Origin: Vitis vinifera
Lineage: Eukaryota > Streptophyta > Magnoliopsida > Vitales > Vitaceae
NCBI RefSeq assembly: GCF_030704535.1
Contig: NC_081818.1
Coordinates: 26,575,001-26,639,000, forward strand
Direction of reading: 5' to 3'
Length of the DNA stretch: 64,000 nucleotides
The stretch's first letter is position 1; each line of letters starts with the position of its first letter. A model generated the notes under the pieces. That model had not been told where the DNA came from and did no database searches. It was given only the letters and a program-made list of their open reading frames with translations. Made by a program: the position numbers and the translations under genes. Positions 25,301 through 37,179 of the stretch are shown piece after piece.

Positions 25301-26024
25301 TTGTACTCCTTTTAGTTGAGTTAATTTTCTAGTTTAAATTGTAATAATATGTTTTTTTGCTATTTTCATGCAGCTGAATCTAAGGCATGGCATAAACAGA
25401 GAGATATTGATATACCCAGGATATGTTCCTGAACCTGGTGTGAAGTACAGAGTTTTCCACTATGGGTTGGAATTTGTTGTCGGGAACTGGAGCTTTGACA
25501 AGGCAAACTGGAGGGACTCTGACTTGGTGAACAAATGCTGGGCTAAGTTTCCTGATCCGCCTGATCCTTCTACACTGGATGCATCTGATGATGATATACT
25601 ACAGCGCGACCTGCTTAGCATAGAATGTGCAAAGAAACTGAATGAAGCACTGTATTTGTACCACAAGAGAAGGAACTGCCCTGATCCTAATTCCTTGTCC
25701 AAATCAGCCTGGGATACAGCAACAGAAGCTACAATGTCAAGGAAATTTGGCAGGTTTGAGGGAAGTTATGTTGCTAGGAGCGATCATGGACCAATGAATA
25801 TTTCTAAGCAATCATCTCTACCTGTTGTGACAGACAGGGCATTCAGTTCATTTAGGTTTTGGCTTGTTGGTCTATGGGCCTTTTCTGTCTTGGGTTTCTT
25901 AGCAGTCATGTTGGTGGTGTTTTTAGGTCGTAGAGGAAGGGGGAGAAAAACTAAAAATTACAAAAGCAAGAGAAGATCTTACCCAGGAACTTTGGATAGT
26001 AATGGACACGATAGAGATATGTAG
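19351..26024 (+). CDS. SERGT1: Peptidyl serine alpha-galactosyltransferase
   Basis: Eight exons: 19351-19655, 21498-21668, 22115-22358, 22438-22638, 23678-24150, 24588-24752, 24858-25101 and 25374-26024. They join in frame to 817 residues. The family transfers galactose to serine of extensin-type hydroxyproline-rich glycoproteins in the ER/Golgi. Visible are a signal peptide (about 1-23), two homologous glycosyltransferase units and a C-terminal membrane span (about 763-785) with a basic cytosolic tail. Unit 1 starts at WRIHTLFSVECQNYFDWQ and has a D-A-D motif at 132-134; unit 2 starts at PKIHTIFSTECTTYFDWQ and has D-A-D at 493-495. Each unit repeats SMSRHP, GDWYPAINKPA, MHIDDLR, GDIY and SEMYGYSFGAAE. 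Length and topology fit the roughly 800-residue Arabidopsis enzyme At3g01720. Intron 4 holds a LINE fragment and a (CT)/(CTAT) microsatellite. Confidence 0.93.
22990..23280 (-). mobile_element. LINE fragment (3' end of ORF2) in SERGT1 intron 4
   Basis: The minus strand reads as the reverse-transcriptase zinc-binding (zf-RVT) tail of plant LINEs: SSGKYLVDETLNELG, then IWFSQSSTARQGFIFWLPYR and DRQSTQGKLQYW. The frame stays open for 94 codons. It is a short 5'-truncated piece, as usual for LINEs. Confidence 0.6.
23285..23327 (+). repeat. Microsatellite (TC)n(TATC)n(TC)n
   Basis: Alternating CT and CTAT units in SERGT1 intron 4, next to the LINE fragment. Confidence 0.85.
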
Positions 26025-27505
26025 TGCTGAAGCATCTTTGGCCTGAATAAAAACTACATTTTGTCAAAGAAGTGAGACAATAGAACAGGATAAAGGGTCT
26101 CAAAAATGAGCATCATTGAGGTGGAACTGATGGAATTTGTTGGAACTTGGAAAGCGCCCCGCCCCCCCTGCAGCATAGTGATGGTGGTTTTTGTAATGAT
26201 TTTAGAGTAACTGGGTTCGATGTTTGATCGGTTCTTGTTCTGGCATAGTTTCACATTCAAGTTCCCCTGCCTCAAGACCTTGTCTGTTGAACTCGAGATT
26301 CCATTTTAGTTAAACTTCAGTTTTGGGAATGTATACAGGTTATTCCACGTTCCTCAGAGGTTTTAAGTTTCCCCATACACAAGACATTACAAATTTAACA
26401 GGACCAACTGTCTGCCAGAAGCACAATTGAAGTTGAGAAAGAAAATTCCTACTTGAATTGTTGTAATTTGTAACCTGTGTCTTCTTTACATGCTTTATAT
26501 CTGGGCTGTGATGGAAGTAGTCTGATCTTTTCATGCACATTTTTCTTCACTCCAAAGCGAAAGCGATTCATAATTCATCATATGGTAGGCAATCCCTACC
26601 AAATTCTTTCTTTTAAGTCAAACAAATTATAATTATCGGTTCAACCTAAATATGTATGGGCTTGAGTAGTTGTATCTTAACATAAAAGATGTAGTGTGGT
26701 CATAGTCATAGACAGTAGCATACTTGATAATCCCAAAGAGACTCATCCAGGGATTGCTAACAATCCAAAGTCTTGCATTCCATGGCATTTCCTTTGTTAG
26801 GAAGATGTTGCAACAACTGGTTGTTCAGCTTCATACATCTCTCAACTCACTACATATCAACCACCACTCAATCGCTTTAGGACTTTTGAGCTTAACTGCA
26901 CCAAACCCTTTCAACCCAAAACACTTTAAAAACAGTTACCATGCTAAGCCCTTACTTGGGACTCCTTGATACAGTTCTTTAACGTACTAAAATGCAAGTT
27001 TGTTTGTGGGACTTCTCCCTTGCTTCGGCCCTCAACAATTGTGGACCAGCTGTAAAGTTTCCACAGCTGCTAGACCCAGGCTTGTGGTTGTGGGGCTCTT
27101 GTCTTTTTCCTCAAATTCAAATATTACCCAGACCAACACAAACACAAAGGAACAAGGTATCATTGTGTCCCGGAAACAAATCAAAAATATTGAACGTTGA
27201 AGGGATCCATAAAATTTGAAACAGTGGGACCCAACACAAACTGAAAAAGAAAAAGGAAAAAGAATGAGACTCTTCCACGTATAGATGGGATTTAGAATTC
27301 TGGGTATCCCACGGCATAACATAAAAAAATTGCATCACACTTCTCTTTTCTTTCTTGTGCTTGGCCTACCTTTCCAGAAGATGGACCCAGTGCTTTTCAT
27401 TTGAATTTCAAATTTCTGGGGGTTTACAAAAGAGAGACAGTGGGATAAGGAGGGTGAGCAAGAGTCCAGAGTTGAATTTTTCTAGTGTGTCGATACTGCA
27501 GAGAC
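26025..27505. other. Intergenic: SERGT1 3' flank and WVD2-like promoter
   Basis: Same-strand neighbours. The left part is the SERGT1 3' UTR; the right part is the promoter and 5' UTR of the WVD2-like gene, T-rich from about 27330. No other gene or named repeat was recognised. Confidence 0.55.
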
Positions 27506-30500
27506 ATGGAAGAATCAGCTTGTCTTATGCATGCATTTTCTTATGTTTCTGGCATTTGCCATGAAGCCAAAGAGGTTTGTTGAAACAATATCCACACGAA
27601 AACCAGTGCCTTGTATTTTTCTTTTCAGGTTTCTAATGATTTGGTGCTAATAATTCCCTGAAATGCATTATGGGATTTGTGATTTTCGTGTTCTTTTTAC
27701 TGCTGAAGCTAAGTCTGTTGCTTTGATTTCTTCCTCTCCCTTTCCTGCTTGTTTGGTTGCTGAAAAAACTGAGGAAACTGAAAGAAAAATTTGAATCTAA
27801 TGCATTGTCTTGGATTGAGATTTTATGAATAGTTTCGCATTAAGACCGCTAGATAGTTTGTGTTGGACTTAATGGAGGGCTGGTTTTTGCCTCTTCAGGT
27901 CTTACCTTAATGAAATTTAAGATTCAAAATGTCAAGTTCTTTTCTTTTCCTTTCCTTTCATTTTCTCAACAACCAAACAGCATATTTTTGACATTAGGGG
28001 TTTTGACATGGGTCTGCGGGCTTTTCCGTCTCCACTTTCTCTCACTGTTTCTAGAATTTTCTTTTGTTTATGGTCCTTGAAACTTTCTTCTTCTGTTACA
28101 TTTTCAGCTTATAGTTGGATATATTTGAGTGATATTGAGTGAATCAGAACTTGAGTTTAAAGGTTCCATTATGAAAACAAGAAAAGCATTTGTGTTGACA
28201 GGGAAACCCCATGCATTCTCTTGGAGAGTCAATCTCCTTTGGGAGGTTCATGTCGGAGTCCTTATCTTGGGAGAAATGGTCATCCTTCTCCAACAACCGC
28301 TATGTCGAAGAGGCCGAGAGATACGCCCGGCCTGGATCAGTTGCGCAGAAGAAAGCTTTCTTTGAGGCTCACTACAAGAGGATTGCTGCTAAAAAGGCGG
28401 CAGCCTTGCTTGAGCAGGCAAATGCTGCAGAAAATAATGCCCCTGAAGCAGAATATGAAGGGTGTGTTGACAATGCTGCTGCAAAATTTTCACAGACACC
28501 TATTTCAGACTCCAATGTTGCGGTTGAAGAGCAGCAGGAGGTCAAGGCCATAGATTCTGAGGCAGATTTTAGGGTTGATTCCAATGGGTATAACCCTAAT
28601 GTTGAAGTGAATGTATTGGAAAGTAGCAAGGTCATGGCAGGACTAGGAGCTGATCCAGTGACCAAAGACCAGGTTCTTGTGGAGAACCCTACAAAAATTG
28701 AATCATCAGACAAGGTTGGGGATGCTGAGAACCACAACAAGGGTACTGAATTGGAACTTACCAGAACAACCCAAATGGAGAAACCTTTATTGAAGGTAAC
28801 AATGAAACTGATGTCTGTGATTCTTGGTTTTCACCTATTTCAGTGTATTTGCACTAACTCAAATCTCTGTTTTGATTTTTACAGAAGAATCCGGACCCCA
28901 ATCAAGAAGTTTTGGCCTCAGTGACCAAGAAGAAGCCCACAACTCCTTCCACAAAGCCATCTGTTTATAGTAGAGCACATAAGCTCCCTTCTTCACCTAC
29001 CAAACCCACAGCTCCTTTTCACCCCAGGAAGGAAAACATTGCCACTCCAATTAGTAGGAAGCCAGCCACAGAGTCCTCAGATAAAAAGAGATCAACTCCA
29101 TTATCACATCATCTGTCAATCAATATAGCCTCTGCAAGAGAACCTACTAAATTAAGCAACCCAGTTGTCCGGAAGATTGAAACTTCAAGAGGTGGTACTA
29201 GTTTTTCTAAGGCATCTAAGGATTGCTCCACTCCTCTGAGAACTCCAACTAGGGTGAATCTTAATTCTCTATCCTGATCACTATTAGCTATGCTAGCCTT
29301 TTTCCAGAATGATCTTCCAACTAGGCACTCTTGGTCTTACTTGCTGAACATGATTGTCATTTTCAAACTGCAGGCGCCTATTAATGGGGCATCAAAGCAT
29401 CCTTCAGCAACCCCTTCCTCAGAAAATAGAAGGTACTCAGTTTTATTTAGGGAATGAATTGGAAGGTGCATGTTTTCTAACCAATAAGGCATGTTTTAAG
29501 AGTTTTTATAACCTTTCATATACTTCTCTTTTCATTTCTACATTTTACAGGGTCAGAACACCTGGTGATCCCTTGGCCTCTGGAAGCAGAACCACTGGCT
29601 CAAAATGCCGCTTCCTCCCTACATAGTAAGAAGCATTTTTTACTTTGGAGTATTACAAGTTGTTTGAATTTGTATTCTAGGAGGAGGCTGTCATGGTGTA
29701 TTGATAGTTCAACAAACAAATGAGAGCAACTCGTATAGCCATATTGGAATACCAGTATCCTAGGAGTTTGAACATTGCTATACAAGCCAGATATATTAGA
29801 TTGATTGTGACAAAATATTTTATGCAAGCTTGCCTCTGAACCACCATCTTGTTTATGAACAACAACAAGAATTTAACTGAGCGGATGGCTAGTGTCGTCT
29901 GATCAAAGTCAATGCTAGCTCCTAGAGAATTCAGGTGCTAAGGCACCTAGGTTTTTTGAAATGTTCCACTCGTAAGAATAGAATTAGTGTTCCTTCTACT
30001 CCCCTGAAGCAACTTGTCTGCCTCTTGCTTGTAAGGCGTGTTTGAGCTCTGATCATCGTGTATGTGTGCAGTTGTACAGACCCTTTGAGTGCCTTGAGAA
30101 ACAAATCACAGTCACCAAATTTTTCCACTTCTTTCAACTTGAGAACAGAAGAAAGAGCAGCAAGAAGAAAGGTGGAAATGCTTGATTCAGTTGTTTTTTC
30201 CTTCCAAATAATCACTCTCTTAAGGGCTATAACTAAGCAAGTTTCTTTTGTCTTACTCTATTCTCATTCCTCAAATGCTTTCAGAAGCTTGAAGAGAGAT
30301 TTAATGCCAAGGAGACAGAAAAAGTGCAGCTGCAAACAAAAATTAAGGTAATGATCCCCTAACTGAGCTTCCTTTAAATCTTGATGTGACTGATTCAGAT
30401 CACCAATATTATTGTATGAAAGAACAAATCACATGAATCCCATCTTGTACAATGACTGAGCTTAAAGAAGCTATGCCCCCAACTACATGGAACTTCACGC

Positions 30501-31347
30501 AATTGACCAACTATCTGTTATATGCTTTAACATCTTACCTGGCTGCGAAGCCAGAGTGAAGAAACAAATGAATAGTTGTTTGGACCAGACTGTGAAAAAA
30601 GACGAGCAGTCTCAATCCAAGGTGTGTGCCTTTGATGAGGGAGGCTTCAGTTGAGAACCCCTTTATCTTTTTTCCTAGAAATTGGTAGATATAAAATCAG
30701 ACTTCATTAAGTCCAACCCACAACATACTTCAGCTCAAAACTATAATAAGTCACCGTCTTCATTTGTGCAGGAGAAAGCCGAATCAGAGCTTAGAAAACT
30801 GCGGCAAACCCTTTGCTTCAAAGCCAGACCATTGCCTGACTTTTACAAGGAAAGAGAGACACTCAAGGGCCAGACTAAGAAGGTATCTCTTTCCATTGAC
30901 TCACTTGGCGTGCTGTATTGGTTTTGTCCACTTAAAAGAGACTCTATACTAGTATTAAGACGAGGCCATCTTGCTTGTACTAAAGCCATTCTCAATTATG
31001 ACCTTTTCCCTAGATTGAGTGGTGTTATTTTGGGGACTAAATTGATGAAATTTTATCTTTGTTTCTTTCCGTCTTTCTTATAGATTCCAGCAACGCATCA
31101 TGAGTCACCTAAACCTGGAAGAAAGCCCACTACCAGCGCAGTGCATCCTCAGTCACCCAAACCTGGACGAAAGCTCACTACCAGTACAGTGCAGGGGCCG
31201 AAGCCTCTTCCCCCGCAGTGGCCTTGTATCAAGAGCAGTGGCTCCAAGCATGTTGCAGAAAAGATTAATCAAGCCCCAAACACTCCTCTCATATCAGTGC
31301 GTGTCATTACGACTCATGAGAATAGATCCCCAAATATTCAGCACTGA
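27506..31347 (+). CDS. WVD2-like / TPX2-domain microtubule-associated protein
   Basis: Nine exons: 27506-27574, 28202-28795, 28885-29253, 29374-29432, 29551-29625, 30072-30171, 30285-30347, 30772-30882 and 31084-31347; 567 residues. The short first exon (MEESACLMHAFSYVSG) and the SFGRFMSESLSWEKWSSFS block are typical of WVD2-like proteins. A basic Ser/Thr/Pro-rich middle (about 222-400) follows. The TPX2-type coiled coil then spans about 405-475, with TEERAARRK, KLEERFNAKE, KAESELRKLRQ and FKARPLPDFYKE. Such proteins bind and bundle microtubules and affect cell elongation. The last exon holds an internal duplication of SPKPGRK with TTS. Exons 4-6 are small and the phase-2 junction at 29625/30072 is the least certain; alternative splicing there is possible. 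From memory the Arabidopsis SERGT1 gene also neighbours a TPX2-family gene (At3g01710). Confidence 0.85.
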
Positions 31348-32411
31348 TAAGCAAAACACGAGTATTGCTGCTGCGGCTGCATTTAAATTAATCTCCAGAG
31401 TTGTATGGAAAATTTATGACCATTGCTGTAAATTACAAGCTACTTTGAGTAGTATTATATGGAGATTGAAGTGCTAGGTGAGTGCGTCCTTCAATAAATC
31501 TGTAGTGGACATGTACTATAGTAAAATTTATCCCTCTATCTGTATCTTGGAAAAAATAGCATATTTTGCCATGCGACCCAGAGACACAGGCTATCATCAC
31601 AAGGATTATTAAGACTAACCCTATAGAAGGGATCTATAGTGATTATCCCATTTGGGGTTCTAATATCTACAGCTATCTACTTCAATAACAGAAGTTCAAA
31701 ACATTCTTAAGAAACAACACAGAATAAGTAAAGATGGCACAAAATTCCAGCTCAAAATTCCAACACAACTCTGAAACTAAAATCCAAATGGAGGATTTCC
31801 CAGAATCTTGAACCCTCATTCACCAATGAAGGTACTTAAGAAGAACTACAAAGTTAATGATGTACCAGAGATGCTCAGAATAAAAACTGCAAATTAGAGG
31901 TGTTCTAGAAATGTCTGATCAAGCAAATAGCTCGATAAGCAGGGAAAATTGGTAATGATCCAATGGTGCCAACTGGAATGGGCCTTGCTGGAAGGTGCTG
32001 AGGTGTGTGGACTAAGTCGAGAGGAAGAATGTCTGCTAGTGATTTCAGCATGATGGCAACCTGCTGAATCAGGCAGAATCCATGTCCAACAGTGCAGTTC
32101 CTACTGATCGTCAGTGTAAGTTAAAAATGGCGATGCTAGGTATCTTCTAGATTTACAAACAAAGACAACAAGGCTTTAGTTTCAAGCTCCAAAAGACAAA
32201 TGTACAACAAGGCTTGTCAGACCTTTCATTATATCAACTATAAATTACTGGACAAGGTTTGCCAAACCTTCCACTAAATCATAAAATAACTGAACAAGTT
32301 AATCTTCTTTTTCCATCTAGGTTTCCCATAACATTCAGAAATCTTTAATCAACTTGCCTCAGCCAACTTGTAGTTGAAGAGTGTGATGCACTTGGAATTA
32401 TCTCCATCATC
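31348..32411. other. Convergent 3' flanks of WVD2-like and FRS genes
   Basis: About 1.06 kb between two facing stop codons. Expected to hold both 3' UTRs. No coding or repeat signal stood out. Confidence 0.55.
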
Positions 32412-34919
32412 TCAAACCCTTGCCTCTCTTGTCCACCTCTTCAAGACGTATTGTTTTGGGAGCACCTTTATATTCCTATAATCAAGCACTTTCAGGGCAT
32501 GGCTACACAAAACTCCCATAGACTCAAACTTCATACAGTTGCAGACAACTCTATTATCAGATGAGTTAAATACAACAATATACTCTTGTAAATGCCCATA
32601 TGTGCCAACTTTGTACTTGAACAATGACCCACTCTCAGTGCAGTGGCTAACAACAACATTCAGACACTTTTCGTATTCTAGCTGAAACAATTCAAATATA
32701 CTTGGCGTGTAGATGTCCCGGGCATGCTTCAACAGAATCACATCCCCCATTAGTCTAGGCATATGTTGACTCATGTCATAATTTGCTTCTAATTCTTTGT
32801 AACGCCAATCATTCATCACCCTTCCAAGATGCTTGAAAAATTGCAGCACATCTAAGTCAGACTTTAGGTATTTTCTCAAGTTAGTATGGAAACCATCACA
32901 CAGCTGTACGGTTTTTATGTCAGCACAAAATATATGCTTTCCATATGCTATGGACCACTTCTCTCTTGCTTTAAATATCTCATTCAGCCACTCATTCTCC
33001 CAAAGACCATATGTATCCAGCATAACCTTCCAAGCATTGATGAAATCCTCCTCCTCCTCATGATAAAATATGCAACTGCAAAAATCATTGCTAAAAGATT
33101 CAAAAGCCAAAAATATGTCACTAATGTATGTGAGTGCATTTTGGTATACATGCCAAACACATATTCGATGATGTGTTTCAGGCAAGACTGCCTCAATTGC
33201 TTCAGCCATTACTGCATCTTGATCTGTGAGGATTGTCTTTGGCTTCTTTCCAGACATTGCCTCAATGAAAGTACGCAATAGCCACTTGAAAGATTCAACT
33301 GTGTTGTCATATAGAAGTGCAGCACCAAAGATCACCATCTGCTTATGATTATTCACTCCAAAGAAAGGTGCAAAAGGTCTGCAGTCTTTTAGCTTGTAAG
33401 TTGTATCAAAGCAAACCACATCACCAAAATCACTGTAGTCCACCACCATCTTTGCATCAGCCCAAAATACATTGGTTATTTGTTCTTCAGCATCAAGTTG
33501 TATGGAATGAAAGAAAGATGGGTCTTTTAATTGCTTGCTCTGAAAATATTTAAGAATGTCTCTCGGTTCCCCATTTCTCATTTCCCTTGTGCGTTTTGAT
33601 GGTAGATTGCTTTTATGATCTATGGGATCATAACCAAGATTCTCCTGTCCTCCAGCTGGTTTACACATTAACTCAGACAATGATTTTGGGTGTATCTTAG
33701 AGCCATCCACAATATTGGCTTCAACAACTTGGCCCACAGCTGATCTCTTTTGTGATCGTAACATACGAACTCTACATGCAGCTACAAGTTCATGATTGTG
33801 CTTTTCTTCAAAATGAGTAACACGATATTTACCATCAGGCTGACGAGCAATGACCAATTGTGCCAGGCAGCCAATTCTTGTTTCTTTTCGAGGCCTCTTC
33901 ACATTCAGATCACGTTTATCTTTCTGCCGAAACCCTTCCCTAAAACATGTATACCTTCTAGATGCCACAGCACCGTCTATTTTACTCCTATTTACATAAT
34001 CTTTTCGAACACTAAAACCTACTCTTCCAGCATATGCATTGTAAAATTCATATGCAAGATCTTCTGAGTCAAACCCCATTCCAAGTCTTGGTACGCCATC
34101 TGTCACAGAGCTATTGGCTGAATTGGCTTCAACTGCTTGGGCAAAAGTTAGTCTCTTATGTGATGGTAACATATATGCAGTAGTTGGGGTTACAAGCTCA
34201 TGATTGTGTCTTGTTTCGAAATGAGTAACACGAAAATTGCCATTAGGTTGACGAGCAATAGTCATATGTGCCAAGCAACCAGTTCTTGTTTCCTGCCGGG
34301 GTTTCCTCACATTTGCCTCATGTTTGCTAGGACGATGTCCTTGCCTAAAACAAGTGTACCTTCTGGATACTACTGCACCATTTATCCTACTTTTATTTAC
34401 AAAATCTTTCCGAATACTGAAACCCTCCATCACAGCATATCTTTGGTAACACTTGTATGCAAGTTCTTCTGACCCAAATTCCACCCCAACTTTTGGTTCA
34501 ACATATTCATCAGGTTCATCCTTTATGGAAATATCATACCCTGTCAGGCCAACAGAGGCAACTTTTGGGTTCTGAACTTGCTTGCCATCCAAATCCTTCC
34601 CACATTCCTCTATGGATAAAAGTCTTGGACCTTGACAGTCCCGCTCACCATCGACATCCATCTCACAATTGTCATCAGAGGACACTTTCAGGCTTTTACA
34701 TTCATGCTCACCATCATTATCCACCCCAAACTCGTCAATGGATGAAACTTTCGCACTCTGTAACCCATGCTCATCATCATTGTCCGCTCCAGGCTTGTCA
34801 ACAAATGAAACTTCTGCATAATGACTTTCAACCTCCAGGTCAGTATCCACCCTAGGCAATGATTCAACTTTGTCTTTCACATCTTCTTCACATGGTGGAG
34901 GATTTGATATATAATCCAT
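32412..34919 (-). CDS. FAR1-RELATED SEQUENCE protein with two FAR1 DNA-binding domains
   Basis: One uninterrupted exon of 835 residues. FAR1/FRS factors are domesticated Mutator-like transposases acting as nuclear transcription regulators. Residues 36-123 are acidic and built from four or five degenerate repeats of about 22-24 residues (VSSIDEFGVDNDGEHECKSL and kin). FAR1 WRKY-GCM1-type zinc-binding domains lie at about 143-243 and 279-379; each ends in HNHELV and they are clearly duplicates. The MULE transposase domain follows (FDTTYKLKD...APFFGVNNH, then LTDQDAVMAEAI and HRICVWHVYQN). A SWIM zinc finger is at Cys793, Cys795, Cys805 and His807. The double FAR1 arrangement points to the FRS7/FRS12 branch, from memory. 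The 5' UTR probably has an intron: a donor near 35596 and a strong acceptor at 35038. Confidence 0.92.
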   Translation of the reverse strand: MDYISNPPPCEEDVKDKVESLPRVDTDLEVESHYAEVSFVDKPGADNDDEHGLQSAKVSSIDEFGVDNDGEHECKSLKVSSDDNCEMDVDGERDCQGPRLLSIEECGKDLDGKQVQNPKVASVGLTGYDISIKDEPDEYVEPKVGVEFGSEELAYKCYQRYAVMEGFSIRKDFVNKSRINGAVVSRRYTCFRQGHRPSKHEANVRKPRQETRTGCLAHMTIARQPNGNFRVTHFETRHNHELVTPTTAYMLPSHKRLTFAQAVEANSANSSVTDGVPRLGMGFDSEDLAYEFYNAYAGRVGFSVRKDYVNRSKIDGAVASRRYTCFREGFRQKDKRDLNVKRPRKETRIGCLAQLVIARQPDGKYRVTHFEEKHNHELVAACRVRMLRSQKRSAVGQVVEANIVDGSKIHPKSLSELMCKPAGGQENLGYDPIDHKSNLPSKRTREMRNGEPRDILKYFQSKQLKDPSFFHSIQLDAEEQITNVFWADAKMVVDYSDFGDVVCFDTTYKLKDCRPFAPFFGVNNHKQMVIFGAALLYDNTVESFKWLLRTFIEAMSGKKPKTILTDQDAVMAEAIEAVLPETHHRICVWHVYQNALTYISDIFLAFESFSNDFCSCIFYHEEEEDFINAWKVMLDTYGLWENEWLNEIFKAREKWSIAYGKHIFCADIKTVQLCDGFHTNLRKYLKSDLDVLQFFKHLGRVMNDWRYKELEANYDMSQHMPRLMGDVILLKHARDIYTPSIFELFQLEYEKCLNVVVSHCTESGSLFKYKVGTYGHLQEYIVVFNSSDNRVVCNCMKFESMGVLCSHALKVLDYRNIKVLPKQYVLKRWTREARV

Positions 34920-35760
34920 TAACCTTCATTACAAGGGAGAAAATGAGTGGGGGAAAAAAATCATTTAATAGCAGAGTAAAAAAGAGAGATATCATCGACT
35001 TTGCTTCACAAACAGTAGTAGTGAAACATATACACTCCTGAAAAAAAAAACAGAAATTCCATAATCTACATCCAGCCTGAAACAACCCCATCCCCAGAAA
35101 TGTAAAGAGTATAAGTGCATGACATCAAAATGAAGATTTTCAAGGCAATGCTATTAGTCCATTTAAAATGCCAAATGACTAATCCAATTCAGCGAACAAA
35201 ATTGATGCATTTCGTGCCTCCCAAAGCATACCCAATCAGTGTTACAAGATACTAAAGTTCAAAAACAAGCAAAGCAAACAAGGGAAAAAAAGAAAAACAA
35301 AGAAGACAACCCTTCAAAACCCCAGAAAAAAAAATCAGTTGAAGAGATTACTGTGGTCTAACAGGACCCCTAATCATACAAACTCTTAAAGTTCTAACAC
35401 TCAGACTTTCCCCATCTCCATTGTCAAGGAAGCGAAGGGGAAAATAAAAGTGCAAACCTCAGAATCCAAATCCCGAGAAAGAGAAACAGAACCGAAGATA
35501 TCAATCATATGGAAAAATAAATTCCAGCTAAGAAAATACATTTCTCATCCATCAAAGAATTACCAAAACTTTATCATAGATGGAGAGGGTAACCTGAGTG
35601 AATCTGATGGAATTCAGAGGGGGAGTTTGAAGGGATGACTTCCTCCGATGACCGTTGACAGTGTCAGAATCCAGTAAAGGGAGTATAGGCGCCGAATGGA
35701 GAGCGAGTGCAGAGAAATTGGGAATCTAGGGCATTTATTTTTCAATTGCATTTGGGGGTT
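34920..35760 (-). other. Inferred 5' UTR and promoter side of the FRS gene
   Basis: On the minus strand a strong acceptor with a long T tract ends at 35038, and a CAG|GTTACC donor lies at about 35596-35595, implying a spliced leader of the FRS gene starting near 35700. The open frames here are not coding-like. Confidence 0.45.
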
Positions 35761-37179
35761 TGCTCACGCGCATCTGTAATGAATTGAAACGGCCTTTGCC
35801 ACCCCTCCATCTCACCCGTGACTTGCACGTGCTTTGCTAAATTTTGTTCCCGGTCTCAAACTTTTCGATATATATGTATATAGCCTGTGTTTGGTAAACG
35901 TAAACTACCTTAATAAAGTGATTGAATACTTTAATTTAATTTAAGTTATCAAGTATATTTGATAAAATAATTTAATAATATAATAATATGACTTAAAATA
36001 GTAAATAAAAATAATTAACTTATTCTTAAATTAATATTTTTATTTTATTTTTTATAATTTTTTTATTACTACACAATCTCTATTATTATTAGACTTTCTT
36101 TATCTTATTTATAATTTATAAGAAAAAATATGTGTATTTAATAATTTAAAATAAATTTTAAATTAATTTTATCAAATAATCTTAATATTTAATGTACAAA
36201 TCAATAATTTAACTTAAAACCAACTTAAATCATTAAATAATAAATATTAAGTTTTACAAACAGTCATTATCATTATATTAAATAATTCAAGAAAATAATG
36301 CTTAGTCATTATTATTATTAGTGGTATTGTTGTCGCATTTTTCATTAAATATAAAATTGATCATTGAAATTATGCTTTATTAAGGTTTATTTTATTCACC
36401 TTTTTTTAGATTAAATATACCCTATCATTATTAATTTAAAATTTTATTCATAAAATATCAACAAGGATTAAATATATTTAGCCAAAACCTCTTATTAATT
36501 CTTAAGGAGAATATAAATAAAAAAATCTATTGTTAAGAAAAAAAAATTCTACACTTCTATATTGATTCATGGGTGACAAAAAAAAATTGATCCAAATTAA
36601 CTAAAAGCAATCACATATTAAAATTTTTTTAAATATATTATAAATTTTAAAAATAAATTAAATGTAAAATCTAAATTAACATTCATCGAAACAACAAGTC
36701 AACAACCCTAAATTACGTCCAAGCATGAACAAAGACCAAACACCAAAACCCACATTAAATATAGAGTGGATAAGCTGATTCAGATTGTGACCTTCCGATG
36801 AACCTTGATAAGATAAACCTTCCGATGACGTGTAGCTCTGAGTCTTTTTTGAGTCCTTCCAACTCCCATCTCTATTGGGATTGGTTCAGTTTGGACTCTG
36901 TAAAGGAAATTTCCAGCTCATGCCACGCTCAAAAGGCAACAAATAAAGAATAAAGGAGGATGCTCTTTGTAAAGACAAAATAAAATATAACATAATATAA
37001 TATTGAATTAAAAAGCTAGACAATAAGCACCGTTTGGCATTGGACACAAATCAAAGTACAAGACCCTTTAATAATAATCTTGTCAATCTACTTTTGCACC
37101 TGTACACCCCAAACAGTGCGTAGTACATTTTATTTAGGATTTTTTTTAAAAAAAAATTCCTAAATAAAATATTCGACAT
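35761..37179. other. AT-rich intergenic DNA
   Basis: Very AT-rich from about 35870 to 36700. The remainder is mixed sequence leading to the 3' end of the next minus-strand gene. A short phrase CTTCCGATGA recurs at about 36795 and 36829. No gene seen. Confidence 0.55.
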
